From Myxococcaceae bacterium (GTDB taxonomy: Bacteria; Myxococcota; UBA727; JABDBI01): a stretch of DNA of 64,000 bases. The stretch lies in NCBI GenBank assembly GCA_016000045.1, contig JAECQY010000002.1, positions 31,777 through 95,776 on the forward strand, written 5' to 3'. Within the stretch, counting starts at the first letter, position 1; each line of letters begins with the position of its first letter. The notes under the pieces were generated by a model. That model worked only from the letters and a program-made list of their open reading frames with translations. It made no database searches and was not told where the DNA came from. Position numbers and translations under genes: made by a program. This document shows positions 25,974 through 34,117 of the stretch, one piece after another.

Positions 25974-27713
25974 CTACAAGAAGCTGTCCAGATACTGCCA
26001 ACGCTCATAGAGCTCGGCTATTTTTTGCTCAGATGACTCCAATGCCTTGGTAGCCTCCGCAAATTCCCCATGCCTTGCAGAATGGGAAAGCGTTTGTTCG
26101 AAGACTTGCTTTCGCTCTTCCTCCGCCAAAATCAAGGCCATGATGCTTTCGTATTCTCTTTCTTCGTGGTAGCTGCGTTTTTTCTTTTCGCGGATTTTCG
26201 AGGCATGAGACGAAGTAAAAACCTGTGATTCTTGGACAATCGATGGCTTCGTCGACGTTCTCAATCGCTGATAGGTCGTGAAATTACCCGGATAATGGGC
26301 AATTTGATCCTTTTCAAAGACCAACATTTGGTTGCAAACTCGATCCAAAAACATTCGATCGTGACTCACAATAAAAGCAACCCCAGATTGCTCCAAAAGC
26401 ATCTCTTCTAAGATTCCCAACGTAGAACTATCCAAATCATTCGTGGGTTCATCCAGCAATAAGCAGTTGGCCCCTTGTTTCATGAGAAGAGCCATTAAAA
26501 GCCGATTCTGCTCTCCTCCAGAGAGGGTACTGACTTTTCGATTAGAGTCCGAAGCCGCAAACAAATAGCGTTCCAGGTAACTTGCAACGTGCAAAGATTG
26601 CGTACCCAAAAAAACCACATCGCCTTCATCTGCAAGCGTTTCTTTCAAGCTTTTTGCTGGATCCAGCTGTCCACGATGCTGGTCAAACTGAACCATCTGC
26701 GTATGATGTCCGCAAACAATCTCACCCGAACTGGGTTGTAACTTGCCAGAGATCAACGACAAAAGCGTTGTTTTTCCGACACCATTTGGCCCCAATATCC
26801 CAAATCTTTGACCTTCGGTGACAATCAAATTAAGGTTTCGAAAAAGTGGTTCAAAAGCAAGTGCTCGAAGCTCCAAAACCGTCTTTGCTAAGCGCCTCGC
26901 TTCGGCCGACTCGATTTGAACCGTCTTCTCTTGCGTACGGCGATATTCTCGATCGACTTCATCGATCAAATCCGTAGCCCGAGAAATTCGAGCGCTTTGC
27001 TTGGTGGTTCTTGCAGGGGTTCCTGCCCGAAGCCAGACTAATTCTCGAGCCAGTAAGCGATCTTTTTTCTGCAAAGTCCGTGCTTCAATATCGGTTCGAA
27101 TCAGCTTATTTTCAATGAAGTTTTCATACGAAGCGCCATGAAGAAAAAACTTTCCAGAGTCGAGCTCAAAAATTCGAGTCGCAACTTCGTTAATGAAAGC
27201 TCGATCATGAGAAACAAATAATACCGGTTTGGGAGCGCTCTTTAAACGGGCAGCCAAGTAAGCGATTGCTTCAAAATCCAAATGGTTGGTTGGTTCGTCC
27301 AACAAGAAAACATCTGGGTCTTCCAATAACACTCTGGCCAGATCAACGCGTCTCTTTTGTCCCCCAGAGAGAGTCCCCACAGTCGCTTGCCGATCGACTA
27401 TCTGAAGCTGAGAAAGCACACTCTCGATTTCGTAATCTTCTCCCGAAAAGCCTTCTCGCAAGGCCTCCCAAACGGTGTCACTCGGTTGCAACTTCGGTGT
27501 TTGAGACAAGTAGCCTATCTTAAGCCCTTTTTGACGAACCACTTCACCAGAATCAGGCTCCAGAAAACCGGCTAAAATATGGAGAAACGTCGACTTCCCC
27601 GAGCCATTTTGACCTACCAAAGCGACCCGCTCACCTTCTAGAAGAGTGAATGAAGCTCGGTCCAAGATCCGTTTTTCTCCATAGGAAGCAACTATCTCAC
27701 GTGCACTTAACAT
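25974..27713 (-). CDS. ABC-F family ATPase (Uup-like)
   Basis: About 579 residues with two ABC ATPase domains in one soluble chain, the ABC-F layout whose members act on ribosomes. Domain 1 has VGQNGSGKST, TLSGGQKRRVDLARVL and VFLLDEPTNHLD. Domain 2 has LGPNGVGKTT, TLSGGEQNRLLMALL and LLLDEPTNDLD. A C-terminal charged coiled-coil tail (residues about 500-579) is typical of Uup. The frame opens with TTG 27761, but ATG 27713 starts the ATPase domain (MLSAREIVASYG) and has AGGAAG beside it. Ribosome rescue or precise transposon excision roles are known for Uup; the role here is inferred. Confidence 0.9.
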   Translation of the reverse strand: MLSAREIVASYGEKRILDRASFTLLEGERVALVGQNGSGKSTFLHILAGFLEPDSGEVVRQKGLKIGYLSQTPKLQPSDTVWEALREGFSGEDYEIESVLSQLQIVDRQATVGTLSGGQKRRVDLARVLLEDPDVFLLDEPTNHLDFEAIAYLAARLKSAPKPVLFVSHDRAFINEVATRIFELDSGKFFLHGASYENFIENKLIRTDIEARTLQKKDRLLARELVWLRAGTPARTTKQSARISRATDLIDEVDREYRRTQEKTVQIESAEARRLAKTVLELRALAFEPLFRNLNLIVTEGQRFGILGPNGVGKTTLLSLISGKLQPSSGEIVCGHHTQMVQFDQHRGQLDPAKSLKETLADEGDVVFLGTQSLHVASYLERYLFAASDSNRKVSTLSGGEQNRLLMALLMKQGANCLLLDEPTNDLDSSTLGILEEMLLEQSGVAFIVSHDRMFLDRVCNQMLVFEKDQIAHYPGNFTTYQRLRTSTKPSIVQESQVFTSSHASKIREKKKRSYHEEREYESIMALILAEEERKQVFEQTLSHSARHGEFAEATKALESSEQKIAELYERWQYLDSFL

Positions 27714-27837
27714 GCTTCCTGTTTGGCATTGCTGAGCGCATTTTAAAAGCCCTGGAAGCAAAACTCAACCAGAAGGCTTCCTAGTGACTGGACTCAAAGC
27801 TCGCTCGCATACCGAATCTATGCTAGACTGCGGGATT

Positions 27838-28113
27838 GTGCGTTTAACTGCAACCGAACAAAATGCCATCAAAGAAGCGCTTCGCAAAGAAGACCCGGTG
27901 TTCAACTATGAATTCGCGGATTTGTTTGAAAACACTCCCTTGCTGTTAACCATGGATACAGGCCACCCTGAACTATTGCCAAAAATTCAACAGCTCCGTT
28001 CATTAAGCGTTTCTAGTTCCAAGGCGAATTGGTCGAATAAAAGCCAAGGGTTGGCTCTTGAGCTTTTCAGGCTTTTATCCAGCTTCAAGAGGCTCGTCAG
28101 TCGTTCAATTTGA
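27838..28113 (+). CDS. short ORF between the ABC-F gene and holA (doubtful)
   Basis: A frame open from 27784; a GTG at 27838 gives RLTATEQNAIKEALRKEDPV and about 91 codons. The first 25 residues are faintly like the N-terminus of MNT-type nucleotidyltransferases, but the GS-x10-DxD active site is missing. Its last 127 bases run antisense into holA. It may be a remnant or chance. Confidence 0.2.
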   Translation: MRLTATEQNAIKEALRKEDPVFNYEFADLFENTPLLLTMDTGHPELLPKIQQLRSLSVSSSKANWSNKSQGLALELFRLLSSFKRLVSRSI

Positions 28114-28994
28114 CGATCAGCGTCTAATTGCTTGGCCATTCGCAGCGCAAAATCCAAGCGATCTCCAAAAAGATGAAGTTTGCTTCCGACTTCTTGCGCC
28201 GTTTCCCCTTCGTCAAGCATGAGGCGAGCCCGCAAGACCACACGAAATTGCCAAGCCAACACGCCCAAAAGCCGCAAGGGAACTTCTTGAGCGGCCTTGA
28301 GATGAGCCAAGCTCTTTGCGACTTGCGATCGATTTCCCATCAAAATCGCTCGAGCCAAAACAAAGGCATCCTCGTACGAAATTTGAGCCACTTGTTCAAA
28401 GACTTGCTCGGCAGTAACGACGTGATCTTGGTAAGCAAGCTCAAGTTTCTCCAAAGCCCTGTCCAGCAAAAGCAAATTGGGGCCCAATTCCAGCTGCAAC
28501 TGCTGAACTGCGTCTGGGTTCAACCGCAGCCCTCTGGTCTGAGCACGCATTCGAATGATACTGGCCATTTCACGATCTTTGGGGTGGTCAAATCGGTATA
28601 AATCGCAAGATGCATCCAGCAACTTCGGTATTTTTTGCCGAAAATCGATTTGTTCAAAGATCAGCACCAAAACCGTGGTCGGATTTTTTTCCAAAAGATA
28701 TTGCTGCAGAGCAGGCAAATGCTCTTCTTTAAGAGTTTCCGCATCTTTTAATAAAAGCAAACGTTCTTTGGCCATGAAAGGGTGCTGTCGCGCAGCCAAC
28801 AAAGCTTGCTCGCAGGAAGCTCTTCGCAGAGAAAGAATCTCACGATTAAACTCATCGAAGGGCCCTTGAAAGCGGCTCTTGATTTCTTCAATCGCTTCGT
28901 CAACAAAAGCCCGCTCTTCCCCTCCAAAGGCAAGAACGCGCGGCAAATCTGGTTTCGTCAGTTGTTTGAGCCAATCGGCGTAAGTTTTCGGCAT
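27987..28994 (-). CDS. holA: DNA polymerase III subunit delta
   Basis: Clamp-loader delta subunit of 335 residues that opens the beta sliding clamp. The N-terminal domain has VLAFGGEERAFVDEAIEEIK and the region LLLLKDAETLKEEHLPALQQYL; the middle shows FRFDHPKDREMASIIRM-like helix content and LNPDAVQQLQLELG; the collar domain ends with FRVVLRARLMLDEGETAQEV. The length and order match HolA. The gene normally upstream in Proteobacteria, lptE, is not clearly present in the 190-base gap before the next gene. Confidence 0.88.
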   Translation of the reverse strand: MPKTYADWLKQLTKPDLPRVLAFGGEERAFVDEAIEEIKSRFQGPFDEFNREILSLRRASCEQALLAARQHPFMAKERLLLLKDAETLKEEHLPALQQYLLEKNPTTVLVLIFEQIDFRQKIPKLLDASCDLYRFDHPKDREMASIIRMRAQTRGLRLNPDAVQQLQLELGPNLLLLDRALEKLELAYQDHVVTAEQVFEQVAQISYEDAFVLARAILMGNRSQVAKSLAHLKAAQEVPLRLLGVLAWQFRVVLRARLMLDEGETAQEVGSKLHLFGDRLDFALRMAKQLDADRQIERLTSLLKLDKSLKSSRANPWLLFDQFALELETLNERSC

Positions 28995-29184
28995 TCGTCG
29001 CTTCTCTCAGTGGGCCCAACGACCCTTGTCGCTTAAAAACGAACCCTCTCGCCAGGACCCCAATGAAGGTATCGTATCTACGATCGTTCATCCCTGCAAC
29101 CGCTGTTCTTGAAAAGCGTGCTGAGAAATCTTCAATGATCGCCAAAGCCTTTTCTTGCTTTCTCTCTTGCGGTAGCAATTGCGA

Positions 29185-32100
29185 ATGGTGGTGAGGAAAA
29201 ATCTAAAAACCCAAGCACGGTATTTTAGGCCGGCAAGGCTTTTGGTGTTCTTTATTTGGGGACAAGCCGCTGTTGCTGCCTGGCTCAATCAAAGCCAGAT
29301 AACGAATGCCGTGGCCAATCAGGCACTAACGCAGCTCGTTTCGAACCGGACATTGCCTGCCGCCCAGCAAAAACAGTTGTTCTCGACCGGACTGAAGGCC
29401 TTGTTTGCCGAGCTAACTCCGGCGATTCAAGCGATACCGGATTATACAGGCCAGTTTGTGGCCAATTGTTCCATTTTCATGAACACTTACATCGAGCGCG
29501 TTTTGTGTGAGATCAACTCCACGACCGCTTGGGGGAGACCCGAGAGTTGCGGAGAAAGTTCCTTACTTCCTTTGGAATATGAGCATCAAATTACCGAAAG
29601 CGCAATTTTGTTGGTGAGTCTTTACGCCGATTGGACGGGCAAGTCGTCTTTATCCTCCCAGTCTTATGCCGTTCGTTTGTTCGATCGATTGCCAACATGC
29701 ACCGTGTCTATGAGCGTTTCACGAACCAAGCCAACGCTTAGCCAAACCTTGAGCAAAGCCTCTTTTCGGAATACTTTGAGTTTGCTGGGTACACTCAGTC
29801 ATTCTTTCGCCCAAAGCTTAAGCCCGAGTCAAAAGCGTACTCCTACGCTGAGCGATGTGGAGTCGGTCACTGGAAGCTCAAGCAGGACTCTTAGTGCGTC
29901 TGAGACTTCTTCTTGCACGAGCCAAAGCTTGTCGTACTCCCAAACCTTGAGTCCTACCGAAAGCCCAAGCGCTCCGGTGATTTGGAATCCCGATTGGGCG
30001 AATTGGCAAGTGACAACCGGTGTCTATCGAGACAACGCCAATCAAACAGGCCGCTACCTTGAATCGGTTCCGGGGGTTATCACGGATCAGATGACGGGTT
30101 TGCAGTGGCAAAAGGTAGGGAGTGCGCCTGCTAGCAATTGGACGGCTGCACAGGCCTATTGCGCAGATTTGTTTGAGTCTGGGTTTGGGGACTGGCGCTT
30201 GCCCACGCACATCGAACTTCAGACTTTGGTGGATTATACGATGGATTGCGCTGGTCCCAGCGTGGATCTGAATTTTTTCCCAGGCACTCAAAGCAGTTAC
30301 TATTGGTCCTCCGACGCTTTGCAGGGTTACCCTGGGAGTGCTTGGTGGGTGAGTTACGGCAGCGGTGCCTATTACGCGGGCCTTGTTTGCAGCCAGGGCT
30401 ATAGCATCGCTTGTCCTTCGGTGCCCGCGAGCGGTTTTACCCGTTGTGTGCGACCTTCGTCGGCAGAACGAGAAAAGGATCGTTATGCCTTCAATAGCAC
30501 CCAGGTGCTGGACACCGTAACGGGCTTAATTTGGCAACGGGTGGTTTCCGGAACTTACAACTGGAGTGCAGCTCAGGCTTATTGTGCTGGCTTAAATCTG
30601 GACGGTTTGAGCTGGCGCCTTCCGAATGTCAAAGAGTTATCGACGCTTCTGAATGTTCACGTGGCATTCCCGGGTCCGACCATCAACGCAACGGCTTTTC
30701 CGAGTACACCGCAGACTGCGTTTTGGACATCAACACCTTATTCATGTGTGTCCTTGTCCAAGTGGCGTGTGGTTTTCAATAGTGGCAACGTCGGCCCGCT
30801 TAGCGTCAATAATACAGGCGATGTTCGTTGTGTGCGTTCTCCTCAGGTCTACAATCCCGAGTGGGCAAATTGGCAAGTGACAACGGGTGTTTATCGAGAC
30901 AGCGCCAATCAAACGGGCCGCTATCTTGAGTCCGTTCCGGGAGTTATCACGGATCAGATGACGGGTTTGCAGTGGCAAAAAGTAGAGAGTGCGCCTGCAG
31001 GCAATTGGACGGCTGCGCAAGCCTATTGTGCTGATTTGTTTGAGTCTGGATTTGGAGACTGGCGTTTGCCCACGCACATCGAACTTCAGACTTTGGTGGA
31101 TTATACGATGGATTGCGCTGGCCCCAGCGTGGATCTGGATTTCTTCCCAGGCACGCAAACCAGCAGTTATTATTGGGCCTCCGACGCTTTACAGGGTTAC
31201 CCTGGCAGTGCCTGGTGGGTGAGTTATGGCAACGGTGCCGGTTACGCAGGCCTTGTTTGTAGCCAGGGTTATAGTAGTTGTTCTGCAATGCCTGCGAGTG
31301 GCTTTACGCGCTGTGTGCGGCCCTCGTCGACGAATCGAGAAGTAGATCGTTATACCTTTAACAACACACAGGTTCTGGACACCGTGACGGGCCTGAACTG
31401 GCAACGAACGGTTTCCGGAACTTACAACTGGAGTTCGGCGCAAGCTTATTGTGAAGGTTTAAACCTGGACGGTTTGAGCTGGCGCCTTCCGAGTGTTAAA
31501 GAATTATCGACGCTTCTGGATGTTCGTGTGGCATACCCGGGTCCGACGATCAACGCGACCGCTTTTCCGAGTACACCGCAGAGCGCCTTCTGGACATCAA
31601 TACCTTATTCGTGTGCGTCTTCATCCAACGCTTGGTTGGTCGCTTTCACCTTTGGTAATGTGGTCAGCAATGGCATGGGCGGTAATAACTGTGTCCGTTG
31701 TGTACGCTCTCCTCAGGTCTACAATCCCGAGTGGGCGAATTGGCAGGTAGCGACCGGTGTCTATCAGGACAACGCCAATCAGACAGGTCGCTATCTTGAA
31801 TCGGTTCCTGGGGTTATCACGGATCAGATGACGGGTCTGCAGTGGCAAAAGGTAGGGAGTGCGCCTGCGGGCAATTGGACGGCTGCCCGAGCTTATTGCG
31901 CAGATTTGTTTGAGTCTGGTTTTGGGGACTGGCGTTTGCCCACGCACGTGCAACTTCAGACTTTGGTAGATTATACGATGGATTGTGCTGGCCCCAGCGT
32001 GGATCTAGATTTCTTCCCAGGCACTCAAACCAGCAGTTACTATTGGTCCTCTGACGCTTTACAGGATTACCCCGGCAGTGCCTGGTGGGTCAGTTACGGC

Positions 32101-32577
32101 AGCGGTGATTACGCGGGTCTTGTTTGCAGCCAGGGCTATAGCGGTTGTCCTTCAGTGCCTGCGAGTGGCTTTGCCCGTTGTGTGCGACCTTTGTCGGTGG
32201 ATCGAGAGGTAGATCGCTATACCTTTAACAGCACGCAGGTTCTGGACACTGTGACGGGCTTGATTTGGCAACGAATAGTTTCTGGAACTTACAACTGGAG
32301 TGCCGCGCAAGCTTATTGTGCGGGTTTAAATCTGGACGGTTTGAGCTGGCGCCTTCCAAATGTCAAAGAATTATCAACGCTTCTGGATGTTCGCGTGGCA
32401 TACCCGGGTCCGACAATTAACACGACGGCTTTTTCGAGCCCGCCTCCGGCTCCGTTTTGGACATCAACGCCTTATTCGTGTGCGTCTTCGTCGATCGCGT
32501 GGGTGATCGGCTTCGTTAATGGTCAAGTCTACGGCTATTATATGAGCAATACTTACTATGTTCGTTGTGTGCGTTGA
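29185..32577 (+). CDS. surface-type protein with three tandem double-DUF1566 (Lcl C-terminal) repeats
   Basis: About 1130 residues from ATG 29185 (TTG 29179 also in frame). A basic N-terminus and hydrophobic segment (LLVFFIWGQAAVAA) look like a signal peptide. Residues 30-165 are Cys-containing and helical; 170-265 are a Ser/Thr-rich stalk with repeated SxSxTLS. Three repeats of about 290 residues follow, each made of two DUF1566 domains with the family marks GLQWQK, A-x-A-Y-C, WRLP, W-S-S or W-T-S, and a terminal CVR. The fold is C-type-lectin-like, also used by target proteins of diversity-generating retroelements. No reverse transcriptase is in the window. Ligand-binding or adhesion is inferred. 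Confidence 0.8.
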   Translation: MVVRKNLKTQARYFRPARLLVFFIWGQAAVAAWLNQSQITNAVANQALTQLVSNRTLPAAQQKQLFSTGLKALFAELTPAIQAIPDYTGQFVANCSIFMNTYIERVLCEINSTTAWGRPESCGESSLLPLEYEHQITESAILLVSLYADWTGKSSLSSQSYAVRLFDRLPTCTVSMSVSRTKPTLSQTLSKASFRNTLSLLGTLSHSFAQSLSPSQKRTPTLSDVESVTGSSSRTLSASETSSCTSQSLSYSQTLSPTESPSAPVIWNPDWANWQVTTGVYRDNANQTGRYLESVPGVITDQMTGLQWQKVGSAPASNWTAAQAYCADLFESGFGDWRLPTHIELQTLVDYTMDCAGPSVDLNFFPGTQSSYYWSSDALQGYPGSAWWVSYGSGAYYAGLVCSQGYSIACPSVPASGFTRCVRPSSAEREKDRYAFNSTQVLDTVTGLIWQRVVSGTYNWSAAQAYCAGLNLDGLSWRLPNVKELSTLLNVHVAFPGPTINATAFPSTPQTAFWTSTPYSCVSLSKWRVVFNSGNVGPLSVNNTGDVRCVRSPQVYNPEWANWQVTTGVYRDSANQTGRYLESVPGVITDQMTGLQWQKVESAPAGNWTAAQAYCADLFESGFGDWRLPTHIELQTLVDYTMDCAGPSVDLDFFPGTQTSSYYWASDALQGYPGSAWWVSYGNGAGYAGLVCSQGYSSCSAMPASGFTRCVRPSSTNREVDRYTFNNTQVLDTVTGLNWQRTVSGTYNWSSAQAYCEGLNLDGLSWRLPSVKELSTLLDVRVAYPGPTINATAFPSTPQSAFWTSIPYSCASSSNAWLVAFTFGNVVSNGMGGNNCVRCVRSPQVYNPEWANWQVATGVYQDNANQTGRYLESVPGVITDQMTGLQWQKVGSAPAGNWTAARAYCADLFESGFGDWRLPTHVQLQTLVDYTMDCAGPSVDLDFFPGTQTSSYYWSSDALQDYPGSAWWVSYGSGDYAGLVCSQGYSGCPSVPASGFARCVRPLSVDREVDRYTFNSTQVLDTVTGLIWQRIVSGTYNWSAAQAYCAGLNLDGLSWRLPNVKELSTLLDVRVAYPGPTINTTAFSSPPPAPFWTSTPYSCASSSIAWVIGFVNGQVYGYYMSNTYYVRCVR
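29983..30849 (+). repeat. tandem repeat unit 1 of 3 (about 867 bp)
   Basis: Begins at the TGGAATCCCGATTGG encoding the WNPDWANWQ segment. Most of the unit is nearly the same as units 2 and 3 at DNA level; the ends of each DUF1566 domain differ most. Confidence 0.85.
30850..31719 (+). repeat. tandem repeat unit 2 of 3 (870 bp)
   Basis: Begins TACAATCCCGAGTGGG. Same order of two DUF1566 domains as unit 1. Long shared stretches such as those encoding GVITDQMTGLQWQK are almost unchanged. Confidence 0.85.
31720..32577 (+). repeat. tandem repeat unit 3 of 3 (858 bp, ends with the stop codon)
   Basis: Begins TACAATCCCGAGTGGG like unit 2 and ends at the C-terminal YYVRCVR and stop. The last 35 codons differ clearly from the matching ends of units 1 and 2. 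Confidence 0.85.
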
Positions 32578-32670
32578 AAACAGGATTTTTACTTTAGCGA
32601 GACCCGTGCGAAGGAGCACAAAGTTATGAAATGATTTGATTCGCAAGAATTTTATGCGATACCTTTCACC

Positions 32671-33060
32671 ATGGAGACACTTAACGATCTTGGAAAGTTG
32701 GCCCTTCGCTTTGGTTTCGGATTGCCCATGGCTTTTGGGCACGGTTTCACTAAACTGTTTAGTTTTACAGAGCAATCTCATTCTTTCCCCGATCCCTACG
32801 GAATCGGGCCAGTTCTCAGCATGGGCTTAGTCATTTTTGCAGAGTTAGTCTGCTCTTTGCTCGTGGTTTTTGGCGCTTTTACTCGCCTGGCAGCCATACC
32901 GCTTCTCTTTACGATGGGGACCGCTGTCTGGAAAGTTCACTTCGGTCAAGCCTTTAATACTTTTGAACTGCCTTTCATTTACGCAATCGGATTTCTTGCG
33001 ATTGCTCTTCTCGGCGCAGGTTCTTACTCCTTTGACCGTCTTATTCTAGAAAAGCGCTAA
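32671..33060 (+). CDS. DoxX-family membrane protein
   Basis: A 129-residue protein with four hydrophobic helices. GLPMAFGHGFTKLF at the start, a second-helix FAELVCSLLVVFGAFTRLAAIPL and FELPFIYAIGFLAIALLGAG are the usual DoxX layout. Family members have been linked to thiosulfate oxidation or redox protection, but no specific role can be drawn here. Its 3' end overlaps the convergent ADP-ribosylglycohydrolase-like gene by 15 bases. Confidence 0.88.
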   Translation: METLNDLGKLALRFGFGLPMAFGHGFTKLFSFTEQSHSFPDPYGIGPVLSMGLVIFAELVCSLLVVFGAFTRLAAIPLLFTMGTAVWKVHFGQAFNTFELPFIYAIGFLAIALLGAGSYSFDRLILEKR

Positions 33061-34056
33061 TTGATTCCGAGCACGAACCGCAATCGGTAAATGCTCCAGA
33101 CACTTAAGGGCGAGTTGCTCTTCTTCGGCCAGGCGAATTTCGACTTCTGCCAGGCAAGGAAAGTAACAATCGCGCTGAGCCAAGGCATGCAAATGGCGCA
33201 ACCAGACTTCTTTTCCTAAAAGCCCTTGATGCCAATCTTTTGCGAAGGATCCCAAACCGTTTCGAAAACCGAACAAGCCCCAAAGCATGGGAACGATAAT
33301 ATCGTTGGTCCCGCTATGATCCAGATTCTGTCGAACCAGCTCTTCGATATCTTCGGACTCCTGAACCGCTTTGAGGCAATAAACAACGAGCTGCTCGGGC
33401 GAATCGCGTCCATCAAAACCGATCGGAACTTGAAGACTCGAATAATCGTCTGCCCCTTTCGCCAAGGCAACGTAATATTGCAGAGCTTGTCGAGCCCCTA
33501 AGATTGTTTGAGGCGTGTCCGCTTCACGTTTTTCAAAAAGCAGATGCAACACCTGCTCAGCCAATGCTTCGCCTTGCAACAACTGGGTTTCAAGGGACGC
33601 CGTAGAATCTTCTAAAAAGGCTTTCATAGCCCCTACCAACAAGGCAACCGATGCAATAACGCGAGGATGTCGATGCGTCACATGCACCATCTCAACCACT
33701 TGACTGGCAAGCTCTTTCTCTTTCTTAAGACTAAAGCTCAAGGGCATCATCGCCGGCAAAATATCAGCAACGAGCTTGAGGGTTGGATGGTGATTAAAGA
33801 CCTCCATCAACGTTGTTCCTAAAGAAGGAAGGCTCCCACGCAGTGCTAAACCGTATCTGGGGGAAGCAAGCAAATCGAGCTTGAGTGAGAGATCGCAATG
33901 ACTAAAAAGAGCTTGATACGTGGCTAAAAACCAAGTTCCTGTCGCGGAATGAAGATAATGAGGAGGATTTCGAAATCGGTGCATTCGGTTTCTCGAGTCT
34001 CCTCGTGCAACTCCCCATACCAAGCCTTCCAAAGATTTCAGATTCGAAGCAATCAT
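33046..34056 (-). CDS. ADP-ribosylglycohydrolase-like protein with degenerate metal site
   Basis: A 336-residue, all-helical protein. The start EGLVWGVARGDSRNR resembles the family N-terminus G-x-x-x-G-x-A-x-GDA. VEMVHVTHRHPRVIASVALL matches the THxxP helix, and NLDHSGTNDIIVPMLWGLFGFRNGLGSFAKDW aligns with the C-terminal N-x-GGD-x-D-T-x-G-x-x-G-x-x-x-G region. The dinuclear-Mg aspartates of that last motif are changed (SGTNDII), so removal of ADP-ribose is doubtful. It follows mpl by 61 bases on the same strand. A distant or non-catalytic family member is the best reading. Confidence 0.6.
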   Translation of the reverse strand: MIASNLKSLEGLVWGVARGDSRNRMHRFRNPPHYLHSATGTWFLATYQALFSHCDLSLKLDLLASPRYGLALRGSLPSLGTTLMEVFNHHPTLKLVADILPAMMPLSFSLKKEKELASQVVEMVHVTHRHPRVIASVALLVGAMKAFLEDSTASLETQLLQGEALAEQVLHLLFEKREADTPQTILGARQALQYYVALAKGADDYSSLQVPIGFDGRDSPEQLVVYCLKAVQESEDIEELVRQNLDHSGTNDIIVPMLWGLFGFRNGLGSFAKDWHQGLLGKEVWLRHLHALAQRDCYFPCLAEVEIRLAEEEQLALKCLEHLPIAVRARNQLALF

Positions 34057-34117
34057 GTCATTAAAGTCCCAAGAGCCAAAGTGCTAACACCCTGCGCGTC
34101 GCAGGGCTACATCGAAT

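Noticed and set aside
28900..29210. Minus-strand frame ahead of holA that faintly resembles the LptE C-terminus (QERKQEKALAIIEDFSARF)
   Set aside because: The frame is cut by a stop just upstream, lacks a lipoprotein signal and runs into holA without ending. lptE normally precedes holA, but the match is too weak to call even a remnant.
30742..31953. Several antisense ORFs of 80-140 codons in the repeat gene
   Set aside because: They recur at the same place in each repeat unit, which is what a repeated shadow frame does; no motif or start signal supports them.
29983..32577. A complete diversity-generating retroelement
   Set aside because: No reverse transcriptase, accessory gene or template repeat was found within the window, so only the target-like fold is noted.
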